DNA of 64,000 bases from Methanobacteriota archaeon (GTDB lineage: Archaea > Methanobacteriota > Methanobacteria > Methanobacteriales > Methanobacteriaceae). Under the pieces are notes generated by a model that was not told the origin of the DNA, did not search any database, and saw only the letters and a list, made by a program, of their open reading frames with translations. Positions 54,231-63,227 of this stretch are shown one piece after another (positions within the stretch are counted from its first letter, which is position 1; every line of letters starts with the position of its first letter). The stretch lies in NCBI GenBank assembly GCA_029556335.1, contig JAKQFA010000006.1, forward strand, positions 310,001 through 374,000. Reading direction: 5' to 3'. The translations under genes and the position numbers were made by a program.

Positions 54231-56543
54231 GTGTTGAAGCAACATTTGTTGCTGATAATGTTGCTGCTGTTGGCAGTGACGTTGTCCGCACAGGATTTAC
54301 ATGCCACCCCAAATCAGCAAAGTCCAGAAAACTTCACGAATTCAATAACAAACGATGAAATTACAGTTAATACCACTTCATCAGTAAAAATCCTCAATTC
54401 GACCGTTAATGAAACGGTCAGTAATACTAATAGCGATCAGCCCATTAATACATCTTGGACATCTCAAACACTCAACTCGTCTCAATATTCGCCAAATGAA
54501 GAAAACAACAGCACAGCGAACATTCAGAACTCCAGCATTGCTGCAGGAGATGGAACCTACAATAATGTCCACGGAATATGGCTTAGTGTAGATGATGTGA
54601 AAAATGTGAAGGTCGAAGAATTGATCACAGCCGGAATAACGGATGTGTTCGTCAAGGCCAATCGAATATCAAACCCTACATATCAAAGTGTCCTGACAAC
54701 TATAATTGGCAAACTACAAGGCACTGGGATAAGGATACACGCCTGGGTGGTCTGTTTCGTCGATAGTGATGGAAAATGGGTGGATCCCCAGGGTAATAAT
54801 ACCTACACCGTTAAAGTAGCCTACACAGAAACTGTGAAAGTAGCCTACACGACCTGGTCCAAGTCCTGGTACAAACAGTGGTACAAGAAATGGACCAAAA
54901 AGTGGTTCAAAGTTGGGAAAGTATGGAAATATAAATGGAGTTATGTCTGGAAATACTACTGGAAATACGGTAAAGTTTCCAAGACTCAATACAAATACGA
55001 AACCCGCACCTCTTATCGTGATGAAACATGCTACAACCAGAGTACAACGTACAATGATGCACTGGTAAGCTCAATAGCAGGTATGACGCGTGACTGTGAT
55101 ATTGATGGTATCCACTTGGATTACATTCGCTACCCGGGAACTGCATATCTCCACCCCGGTGGAACTGAAGCAATCACTGCCTTCGTGAAGAGAGTGTCTG
55201 AAACGGTTAATTCCATAAAACCAAAAGTAGCACTTTCAGCGGCATTAATGCCCGAAGGGAGTGTGAATGGGTACTACTATGGGCAGGATTATGGGCAACT
55301 TTCCCAGTACCTGGATTTCCTGGTACCCATGATCTACAAGGGTAACTATCGTCAAGATACCTCTTGGATAGGCCGCACAACTGCAAACATAGTCAGCTAT
55401 TCCAATGGAAAACCTGTGATATCTGGGATACAGACCTATAAATCAGATGATAATCTCGTTGCACTATCCGCATCTGAAATTAACCAGGATATTCAATCTG
55501 CTCTTTCAAATGGAGCATCAGGATATGCACTGTTCAGATACGGCTGGTTAGATAAGACATTCTTCCAGAACAAAATAACTAACCCTGAAACATCAACCAC
55601 CAGCTTCACTTTAAAACAATTAAGTGAAGCCGCTGGTCGGGTTAAAGCCTTTGTCGAAGCCAACAAGAAACTGCCTAACTATGTGCAAATTTCATCGCTA
55701 CAGGTCAGCATGCCCCAGTTCTTGTACCTACTAAGTGCAGCCACCACGCAAGTCAATAGCGGAGTATCCTCATCGATCACCCCAAAATCCGTGTTAAGTC
55801 CTACTGGACCCACGGATGATATGAAAAATGGCACCATTTACAAGTCAGAGTATGTTGATATGGCCAGTCGGATAAAATCCTTCATAGATACCAACGGCTT
55901 GGCACCTAACTACGTATCAACCTCTCTTGGAAAAATCAGATACGAATCAATGATTTACCTTTACTCCCGGGTGATGGATTATTATGGAACCAACGCTAGA
56001 CTACCTAATTACGTGAGTGTAAATACTTGGACCTCCAGTTCAACAGCAACTACTACTACAACGGATGTAACAGATCCAAATGCACCGACCAACCTGAGTG
56101 CGTATCTGCAATCCACAAAGAACTGTCAAGTAAACGATGTTAACATCGTAGCCCTGTCACGTAGCATAACATCTGGCGCAACTTCAGCCTATGACAAGGG
56201 ACAGAGCATCTATAAATGGGTGCGAAATAACTTGGAATATTCATGGTACTACAATTCGCAGAAAGGAGCGGTAAACACCCTTTCCAGTCTTTCTGCCAAC
56301 TGCTGTGACCATTCACATCTGATAGCCGCCCTTTGTCGGGCAGCAGGAGTGCCAACTCGTTATGTACATGGGACATGTAACTTCTCCAGTGGAACCTACG
56401 GACACGTATGGGCTCAAATATATGCCAATGGAAAATGGTACGACGCAGATGCAACCAGCTCCCGTAATGAGTTTGGAAGCATCTACAGTTGGGACACAAG
56501 TTCGTGGACTTTTAAAGGCATCTATGCAGAATTGCCTTTCTAA
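54231..56543 (+). CDS. Secreted pseudomurein-binding protein with GH-like barrel and transglutaminase (endoisopeptidase-like) domain
   Basis: About 770 residues from GTG 54231 or TTG 54234, both behind GAGGGGG; a frame from 54129 puts 34 residues before the signal peptide. In order: signal peptide (LLLIMLLLLAVTLS); Asn/Ser/Thr-rich linker with many NxS/T sites; a DUF4015-like barrel (GIWLSVDDVKN, DGIHLDYIRYPG, DFLVPMIYKG) interrupted by a Trp/Lys/Tyr-rich insert (about 54829-55020); two pseudomurein-binding repeats (55599-55760, 55840-56030); a C-terminal transglutaminase fold with NCCDHSHL, GHVWAQ and DADAT giving Cys-His-Asp, as in phage PeiW/PeiP. Likely a wall-remodelling autolysin. Confidence 0.87.
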   Translation: MLKQHLLLIMLLLLAVTLSAQDLHATPNQQSPENFTNSITNDEITVNTTSSVKILNSTVNETVSNTNSDQPINTSWTSQTLNSSQYSPNEENNSTANIQNSSIAAGDGTYNNVHGIWLSVDDVKNVKVEELITAGITDVFVKANRISNPTYQSVLTTIIGKLQGTGIRIHAWVVCFVDSDGKWVDPQGNNTYTVKVAYTETVKVAYTTWSKSWYKQWYKKWTKKWFKVGKVWKYKWSYVWKYYWKYGKVSKTQYKYETRTSYRDETCYNQSTTYNDALVSSIAGMTRDCDIDGIHLDYIRYPGTAYLHPGGTEAITAFVKRVSETVNSIKPKVALSAALMPEGSVNGYYYGQDYGQLSQYLDFLVPMIYKGNYRQDTSWIGRTTANIVSYSNGKPVISGIQTYKSDDNLVALSASEINQDIQSALSNGASGYALFRYGWLDKTFFQNKITNPETSTTSFTLKQLSEAAGRVKAFVEANKKLPNYVQISSLQVSMPQFLYLLSAATTQVNSGVSSSITPKSVLSPTGPTDDMKNGTIYKSEYVDMASRIKSFIDTNGLAPNYVSTSLGKIRYESMIYLYSRVMDYYGTNARLPNYVSVNTWTSSSTATTTTTDVTDPNAPTNLSAYLQSTKNCQVNDVNIVALSRSITSGATSAYDKGQSIYKWVRNNLEYSWYYNSQKGAVNTLSSLSANCCDHSHLIAALCRAAGVPTRYVHGTCNFSSGTYGHVWAQIYANGKWYDADATSSRNEFGSIYSWDTSSWTFKGIYAELPF

Positions 56544-56547
56544 ATCC

Positions 56548-56567
56548 TTTTTTTCTTTTTTTCTTTT
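56548..56567 (+). terminator. Poly-T terminator of the cell-wall gene
   Basis: Three T-runs interrupted by single C (56548-56567) right after the stop codon; typical archaeal U-tract termination signal. Confidence 0.6.
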
Positions 56568-56638
56568 ACTTAAAACTAAATAGAATTATGGAAGATACTA
56601 GCTTCGGCTATATTTGAAAAACTAATTTAAAACAATTA

Positions 56639-57097
56639 TTAACAGAAACTTCCTGCTGGGAAACCCGTATCTTTTATCTTCTTGATTATCTTACATGTGC
56701 TGTCCAGATCTGAATCAAGGTAACCGTCAATTTTTATTACCTCTGCCTTGAGGTTCCTCTTTTTAAGTTCTTCTTTTAACCATTCTAGGTCGAATTTCTG
56801 ATCCGGTCCAATGGATATTATGTCTGGCTTTAATTTCTCCACGATCTGGAACATATCAGTCTCACCACCTAAATATGCCTGGTCAACTGGTTTAAGCATA
56901 GCAACAACCTCTCGACGCTGATTTTCAGGGACAATTGGCACTCGTTTCTTGGCCCTAACTGTAGCGTCACGGGCCACCACTACCACTAACCGGGAATCTT
57001 TTCCACCTAACTTTTTTGACTCTTCCAGATAATATCCATGACCAGGATGGATTAGATCAAAGGTTCCAGTCGCCATTACAGTTTTAATTTTATTCAC
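56639..57097 (-). CDS. ribL: FAD synthase RibL (archaeal)
   Basis: 152 residues. Nucleotidyltransferase motif GTFDLIHPGHGYYL, VVARDATVRAKK, VPENQRREVVAMLKPVD and ISIGPDQ; adenylates FMN to FAD. Homologous in pattern to the Methanocaldococcus enzyme. The GTG at 57097 lies within GAGGTGA; an ATT at 57088 sits 5 nt after this SD and is a possible start, while ATG 57076 would cut the first strand. Confidence 0.9.
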   Translation of the reverse strand: MNKIKTVMATGTFDLIHPGHGYYLEESKKLGGKDSRLVVVVARDATVRAKKRVPIVPENQRREVVAMLKPVDQAYLGGETDMFQIVEKLKPDIISIGPDQKFDLEWLKEELKKRNLKAEVIKIDGYLDSDLDSTCKIIKKIKDTGFPAGSFC

Positions 57098-57381
57098 CTC
57101 ATTATTATCTTCCTAACCAGAACAGCATGATATTATGGGTATTAATAATGAGAGGTTTAAAAACCTATCTTAATTACTCCATCTCATTGCATAAATTTTT
57201 GTAATCGGGGTTTTTTAGTCCAGTTTATATCAGACAAGTACCAGATTTAATGAATAGATAAGTACATTTATAAATAATGAAGATGTGAATTCATCTCTCT
57301 TTAGTTAAAGATCCTTTTCTTTGTAAGATTGGGGTATATTCTGTGAAGATTCATAAATAGACTACTCCTTGAAGGTGTAAC

Positions 57382-58920
57382 ATGACCACAAAAATAGCTA
57401 GAGGCAGTATTATAATGCTCTTTGGGGCATTCATATTCCGGATGGGGGGCGCTATTTATCGTTTCACCATGGCTTACCTTTTAGGGCCAATGGGCTATGG
57501 TATTCTCAGTTTAGCAACTCCTATGCAAGGCATACTGATCATGATAGCCTCTGGGGGAATGCCTCCTGCTATAGCCAAGTATGTGGCCCAGTATTCTGCT
57601 CAAGATAATGATGAAATGGTGAAGCAGGTCATACACACCGCCACAAAGATGGTGCTCATTCTGGGAATGCTTTTTAGTGTGGCCATTTTTGTATTAGCCG
57701 AACCATTAGCAGTGGGATTATTTCACAAACCTGAAGCCATTCTACCCTTCCAGTTAGTTGCATTTATCACCCCTTTCAGTGTTTTAGTGGGTGCCCTGAG
57801 GGGTACATTCCAGGGAAAACATCAGATGGGTAACATCGTAATTACCAAGGCCTTCGAACAGGTCTTTATGATAATATCCGCTATATTCCTAGTGATAGCT
57901 GGCTTTTTTGTTGCAGGAGCAATAATTGGTACGACCATAGGATTCATAGCATCTTTAATAGCTGGATACGTGCTTTACAGGAGAGGAATTGGCCTGGAAC
58001 TTAAAAATGTAAAGTTAACTTTTAATTTTAGACAGGAGCTGTCCATAGCCAAAATGTTATTGATATTCTCTTTTCCGGTGGTCATAACTGGTCTGGCTGA
58101 ACTGGCCCTTTTCGATTTTGTGGGTAACTTCGTGGTGGGTATTTACTTAGCCAGTGAGTACGTAGGGTACTATGGTATAGCCACTCCCATAGCACGACTT
58201 CCTTTAACCATTTCTACGGCTGTTTCCACTGCTCTGTTACCGGCAGCTACCGAAGCAGTTAGTACCAATGACAAAAATCTTCTAAAAACCTATATTAACC
58301 AGTCTTACCGTTACGTGACCCTTCTGGTCCTACCACTATCAGTGGGGACTATGTTTTTCGCTGCCCCTATCTTAAACATCATTGGACCTGCTTACGTAAA
58401 TGCCACTTCCGCCCTACAGATACTTGCAGTGGGCATGTTATTCTTCACCTTATACACGGTTTCCAGCAGCATAGCCCAGGGTTTTGGAAAACCATATCTT
58501 CCCATGGTGGTTCTGGTCTTGGGAACCTTCCTGGATCTGGGGCTGAGCTTATATTTGGTGCCTATTTATGGAATTAATGGTACAGCCATTGCCACCACCA
58601 TTTCAGGATTCTTCATCATGGCCATTTTATCATGGAAGATACTGAAAATCGCCGATGTATCTCTTTCCAGGGATAACTTCATCCGTATCGTGGCAGCTAC
58701 ATCAATACTTGGACTGTTTTTTTGGATACTACCTAAAACTCTTCCATTTCTTATGGTGGCCCTGATTCTGGCGACTCCAGTCTATGCTGTTAGTATCATA
58801 GCAGTAGGTGGAATGAAAAAGAGTGATGTTCGAGCCATCTACACACTAAGTAACAAAATGGGCCCCTTATCCTCAACAGCTAAAAAAATCGCTGATTTCA
58901 TGGATAGATTTGCAAAGTGA
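57382..58920 (+). CDS. MOP-superfamily flippase
   Basis: 512 residues with 14 predicted helices. RGSIIMLFGAFIFRMGGAIYRFTMAYLLGPMGYG is the Polysacc_synt/MurJ-like N-terminus, followed by GALRGTFQGKHQMGNI and VSSSIAQGFGKPYLPM. Exports a lipid-linked glycan; outside the polysaccharide island it could serve pseudomurein or protein glycosylation (inference). SD GAAGGTG before ATG; TATA-like ATTTATAAATAA near 57266. Confidence 0.9.
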   Translation: MTTKIARGSIIMLFGAFIFRMGGAIYRFTMAYLLGPMGYGILSLATPMQGILIMIASGGMPPAIAKYVAQYSAQDNDEMVKQVIHTATKMVLILGMLFSVAIFVLAEPLAVGLFHKPEAILPFQLVAFITPFSVLVGALRGTFQGKHQMGNIVITKAFEQVFMIISAIFLVIAGFFVAGAIIGTTIGFIASLIAGYVLYRRGIGLELKNVKLTFNFRQELSIAKMLLIFSFPVVITGLAELALFDFVGNFVVGIYLASEYVGYYGIATPIARLPLTISTAVSTALLPAATEAVSTNDKNLLKTYINQSYRYVTLLVLPLSVGTMFFAAPILNIIGPAYVNATSALQILAVGMLFFTLYTVSSSIAQGFGKPYLPMVVLVLGTFLDLGLSLYLVPIYGINGTAIATTISGFFIMAILSWKILKIADVSLSRDNFIRIVAATSILGLFFWILPKTLPFLMVALILATPVYAVSIIAVGGMKKSDVRAIYTLSNKMGPLSSTAKKIADFMDRFAK

Positions 58921-59067
58921 TGATGTTAATTAAGTGGCATAAAATAATTTCTTACCAACACCCTATTTTTAGAGTAATATAGGGGATTATATATTTCCAA
59001 GAGATTTTGTTACCTGTTTATCTGGCAAAAAATCTATTTCTACCAATAAATATAGAAAGTATTATAC

Positions 59068-60306
59068 ATGATCATTTTAAGGGGAATAGGTACCAGCCCC
59101 TACACAGGGGTGGGACGAGTTAAAAAGGTAGAAAACAAAGAAGACCTCCTTCAACTGGAAGGAGGTGAAATTGTGGTTTTATCTAGGGCCGCACGTGATA
59201 TGTTGTCACATTTACAGAGGGCTGGTGGAGTGGTTACTGATTATGGTGGTTTAACCAGTCATGTGGCCATTGTACTGCGAGAAATGAAAGTGGCATGTGT
59301 GGTGGGTACGGAGATAGGAACCCAATTACTCGAGGAAGGTTCTCTGGTCACGGTGGATGGCCAAACTGGGAACATTTACCATGGTTTTGTTGAAATGGGG
59401 CAAGAAAATAGGTTAATGGAATTACACCGTCCAGCTACCAATGTGAAGGTGAATCTCAACATTCCAGAGATCGCTGGGAAGGTAGCACCATTATCTGATG
59501 GCGTGGGATCAATTCGAATCGAAAACCTCATTATACGTACTGGAACCCACCCCCAGAAACTTCTAGAACAGAATAAGCTGGATAATGTTATAGCTAATGG
59601 AGTTAGAACTATAGTTGATGCATTTTACCCTAAAAATGTCTATTTCCGAACTTTTGACATCCCCAGTGATGAACTTCTTAGTTTAGATGGGGGTGAATTT
59701 GAACCACATGAACACAATCCCCTGCTGGGCTTGCGTGGCATCCAGAAAGACCTTCAAAATAGGGGAATCTTGGAATCGGAGTTTAGGGCGATAAACAAAC
59801 TTTTGGATGAAGGTTATGATAACATTGGCATTAAAATACCGTTTCTTAGGGATGTATCTGAATATAGGGCTGTGAAACTTATTATGAAGGATGTGGGGAT
59901 CCGTCCACACCACGATATACCTCTTGGAGTGGCCCTGGAAACTCCTTCCTCATTTTTAATTTTTGATCAACTTTTAAAGGAAGGCCTGGACTTTGTGACT
60001 TTGGGGATGAGTGACTTGACCATGTGTTCTCTGGCCGTTGATCGACGGGGGGTTAAGGTTGCCAAACACTTTGATTTGATGCACCCTGGTGTGTGGAAGA
60101 TGCTGCAGATGGCTATAGAAAAATGCAACCATCATGGTCTGGAAAGCTGCATTTGTGGACATGCTGCATCTGATCCCAAGATTGTAAAAAAGTTGATTGA
60201 TCTGGGGATAAGTTCCATCTCCACCAATCCCGACCAAATTTTAAAGATGCGCAAGGTGGTATCCATTGCAGAAGATGCTGTTTTAGCTAAACATCTGAGA
60301 TATTAA
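59068..60306 (+). CDS. Truncated PEP-synthase-like protein (swivelling His and PEP-binding domains only)
   Basis: 412 residues. N-terminal half has the phosphohistidine swivel domain GGVVTDYGGLTSHVAIVLREMKVACVVGT (His in TSHVAI); the C-terminal half is the PEP-utilising barrel (HNPLLGLRGI, LGMSDLTM, CGHAASDP, SISTNPDQ). The N-terminal ATP-grasp domain of PpsA is absent. Could work with a separate ATP-grasp protein or in a PTS-like transfer; unknown. SD weak. Confidence 0.85.
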   Translation: MIILRGIGTSPYTGVGRVKKVENKEDLLQLEGGEIVVLSRAARDMLSHLQRAGGVVTDYGGLTSHVAIVLREMKVACVVGTEIGTQLLEEGSLVTVDGQTGNIYHGFVEMGQENRLMELHRPATNVKVNLNIPEIAGKVAPLSDGVGSIRIENLIIRTGTHPQKLLEQNKLDNVIANGVRTIVDAFYPKNVYFRTFDIPSDELLSLDGGEFEPHEHNPLLGLRGIQKDLQNRGILESEFRAINKLLDEGYDNIGIKIPFLRDVSEYRAVKLIMKDVGIRPHHDIPLGVALETPSSFLIFDQLLKEGLDFVTLGMSDLTMCSLAVDRRGVKVAKHFDLMHPGVWKMLQMAIEKCNHHGLESCICGHAASDPKIVKKLIDLGISSISTNPDQILKMRKVVSIAEDAVLAKHLRY

Positions 60307-60335
60307 ACATATTTGTATTTAACTGTTGGTGATGG

Positions 60336-61043
60336 TTACTGGTACTTAAGAGCTTGTTCAAAAATGATATTGCCTTTATAAAGGGCTGATCCAATGACAA
60401 CTCCTGCTGCTCTTGTTTTTGAAAGTTTATTCACATCCTCCAGAGTACTGACTCCACCGGAATAAATTACAGGGATTTTTACTGCACTGAGTAATTCTTC
60501 CAGTGGTTTTATACTGAATCCCTTCATAAGGCCTTCATAATCAACATTGGTAAATAAGATTCCTCCTGCTCCCATATTTTCAAAGAATTTACCCATCTCT
60601 GGAGCGGTCTTATCTGTTTTTTCAGTCCAACCCCGAACCACCACTTGGGAATCCTTACTATCCAGTGCCACCACAATCTTTTTTTTTCCGAAACTGTTGG
60701 AAAGTTCAGGTACCACTTCCGGATTTTCCATGGCAATTGTTCCCAGAATTATCCTATTTATATCCATCTCAAGGAGATTTAAAGCATCATCCTTGGTTCT
60801 TATCCCTCCACCCATCTGTATAGGTACAGATACAGAATCTCTAATTTCTCTTACAATTTCCAGGTTATTGGTCTCACCCAGTGCCCCTCCCAAATCGATG
60901 ACATGGATCATCCGGGCCCCTTTATCCTCCCATTGACAGGCAATTTTCACTGGGTCTTCCAGAATAACTTGTTCTGTTCCAGGTTTTCCCTGGACCAACT
61001 GTACACATTTCCCATTTTTAATATCAACTGCAGGAATAACCAT
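60336..61043 (-). CDS. hisA: HisA isomerase
   Basis: 235 residues from ATG 61043 (GGTGA upstream; GTG at 61046 possible). Catalytic Asp in VIPAVDIKNGKCVQLVQG, IQMGGGIRTKDDAL, VVALDSKD and VIYSGGVSTLEDV. Fourth-step isomerase of histidine synthesis. Single gene, converging with the PEP-synthase-like gene with a 29-nt gap. Confidence 0.95.
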   Translation of the reverse strand: MVIPAVDIKNGKCVQLVQGKPGTEQVILEDPVKIACQWEDKGARMIHVIDLGGALGETNNLEIVREIRDSVSVPIQMGGGIRTKDDALNLLEMDINRIILGTIAMENPEVVPELSNSFGKKKIVVALDSKDSQVVVRGWTEKTDKTAPEMGKFFENMGAGGILFTNVDYEGLMKGFSIKPLEELLSAVKIPVIYSGGVSTLEDVNKLSKTRAAGVVIGSALYKGNIIFEQALKYQ

Positions 61044-61151
61044 CACTGTTTTTCACCTTAACGAGATTGTTATGGTCTAAACCATCTTATATTATATCAT
61101 ATTAACCAGTGGTGCCAATAACATTTTTTTATGACATACCTTGCAAGTTAA

Positions 61152-62093
61152 TTATCGTGCCATTTTCTTTAAATCTCCTGTTCCTTGTTCACCGTTGAGA
61201 TAGAAAATTAACACTCCTGCTAACATTAAAAGTCCGAAGAAAAGTTGCATAATTGTAAAAGGTTCTTTTAGGATGAAAAAGGCAGACACGGCTCCAAATA
61301 GTGAGGCCAGTGAAAACAAAGAACCAGCCCGTGTAGCACCGATAATCCTAATGGAAAGATAAATAAGGATTAACGCAGTCCCAATACTGAATATACCTAC
61401 AAAGAGTAGGTAGGGTAAATAAGTCAGGGACATCTGGATTTTTAAGCCCATGTAAGCTGATAAGCTAAGTAGGAGCAAACCCCCAATAGCTGATTTTAAG
61501 GCGGTAATGAGGACAATATCACTCTTGAAGCTCAAAAATTTGCTTAAAGTGGTGTCTATGCTCCAGCAAAACGCGGCCAAAATGATTAACATATTTCCCC
61601 AACTGTAACTCATAAAGAGATTTTCTAAATTGCCTCCGGTCAAAAGAAGAACTGTTCCCAGTAGTAAAAGAAAAAAAGCCAATATATCTTTTCTCTGGAA
61701 ACTCTCCTTGAGGAATAAAATTCCGATTAAGATTATAAACAGGATCTCCACAATTAAAAGAAACGAAGCATTTACTGCTGTGCTGTACTTTAAACCATTT
61801 AGATAAAGCAGGGGGGCTATTAATATCCCCAAAATGGCGGTGCTGAATAGGATAAGGTAGTCCTTGGGGCTCATGAAATGCTCCAGATCATGTCCTGTGT
61901 CCAGAAATGAAGATAATCTGTTTTTTAGGGGTGAATAACGTGCCAAGAACAAAAAAACAGCCGCCAAACAGTAAGAAAGTGCAGCTAAGTCTATAGGGTC
62001 CAGAGTCTGCAGCAATATCTTGTTGAAGGTATTGGAAATACCAAAAAAAATCATGGCCATCATGACACTGATATATCCCCATATACGATTCAT
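61152..62093 (-). CDS. EamA/DMT-family transporter
   Basis: 313 residues, ten helices in two EamA halves (SVMMAMIFFGISNTFNKILLQ; MLIILAAFCWSIDTTLSKFLSF). Substrate cannot be told; family members export amino acids or metabolites. Standard length; ends with a basic tail. Confidence 0.9.
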   Translation of the reverse strand: MNRIWGYISVMMAMIFFGISNTFNKILLQTLDPIDLAALSYCLAAVFLFLARYSPLKNRLSSFLDTGHDLEHFMSPKDYLILFSTAILGILIAPLLYLNGLKYSTAVNASFLLIVEILFIILIGILFLKESFQRKDILAFFLLLLGTVLLLTGGNLENLFMSYSWGNMLIILAAFCWSIDTTLSKFLSFKSDIVLITALKSAIGGLLLLSLSAYMGLKIQMSLTYLPYLLFVGIFSIGTALILIYLSIRIIGATRAGSLFSLASLFGAVSAFFILKEPFTIMQLFFGLLMLAGVLIFYLNGEQGTGDLKKMAR

Positions 62094-62265
62094 TCAATTA
62101 CCTCATAAAAATTAGCCAAATCCAGTCTTGGATATTTACCTTCTTGTCATCTGATAGCTTATATAGAATTAGTGGGTAGAAACTTAATTACTTAGTCTAG
62201 AAATCTTTATGATAATTTCTGTTCCAACGGGGCAGAGAACTTTACATAAATCGAGAATGCATAAT

Positions 62266-63126
62266 ATGTTGAAAATTGCATTAAAAATAGCCTATTTGGG
62301 ATGTGACTACTACGGGTTCGCAAGACAACCTGACCTGCCTACTGTGGAAGGTGAACTGATCAAAGCCCTCACAAGATCAGAAATAATTGATAATCCTTCC
62401 GATGCTGGTTACTCCATAGCTGGCCGAACAGACCGTGGGGTTCATGCCCTGGGAAATGTGATTTCATTTCGCACTGAATCTATGATCAATGTAAATCAAA
62501 TAAACGACTGTTTACCTGCTTCTATAAAGGTCCTGGCCCAAACCAGTGTGCACCATGGATTCAAACCTAGATTTGCCCGACAACGTCATTACCGTTATTT
62601 AATGCCCAAGAATCCCTTCGAAGAAAATTGGGACATGAAAAGTATGAAAGAAGCTGCCAAATTATTTATTGGTACTCATGACTTCAGTAATTTTACAAAA
62701 AGAAGTGAGAGAGATCCGGTTCGAACCGTGAACAACCTGGAGGTGAGGAATCAGGACCATGTAATATGTTTTGATATTAAGGGTGAGAGTTTTCTGTGGA
62801 ATATGGTACGTAAGATGGTGACGGCCATAATAAATGTCGGCCTTGGAAAAATTGAAGTCAGAGATGTAGCTAAACATTTAAATCCACAAAGAAAAGTATT
62901 CATCACTCCCGCACCTGCTGAAGGCTTAATCTTGATGGATGTAACCTATGATACTGTAAAATTTGTAGAGGATCCTTATGCCCGGAGGTTATTCCTGTCG
63001 GTTTTGATGAAAAACTATATGAATACCTGTATTCATTCGGCTGCTTACCGAGAGATGATGGGGAGTCTTGATAATAATGAAAAATGTATCCTCCCTTTAT
63101 ATAATGAATTAAAAGTTTTAAAATAG
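62266..63126 (+). CDS. truA: tRNA pseudouridine synthase A
   Basis: 286 residues from ATG 62266. Catalytic Asp in AGRTDRGVHALGNVI, and FLWNMVRKMV and HDFSNFTKR motifs of TruA; modifies tRNA positions 38-40. ATG 62257 and a frame from 62209 are alternatives, the latter giving an unlikely 19-residue extension. TATA-like TTATATAGA near 62158. Confidence 0.92.
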   Translation: MLKIALKIAYLGCDYYGFARQPDLPTVEGELIKALTRSEIIDNPSDAGYSIAGRTDRGVHALGNVISFRTESMINVNQINDCLPASIKVLAQTSVHHGFKPRFARQRHYRYLMPKNPFEENWDMKSMKEAAKLFIGTHDFSNFTKRSERDPVRTVNNLEVRNQDHVICFDIKGESFLWNMVRKMVTAIINVGLGKIEVRDVAKHLNPQRKVFITPAPAEGLILMDVTYDTVKFVEDPYARRLFLSVLMKNYMNTCIHSAAYREMMGSLDNNEKCILPLYNELKVLK

Positions 63127-63227
63127 TATTGAAGATGAATTGGCATCATTCTGGGACTGACAAACAATTAAATAATATGAAAACCATATTATTATTTGGG
63201 AATTAAATTTACCCAGGAGGAAAAAGT

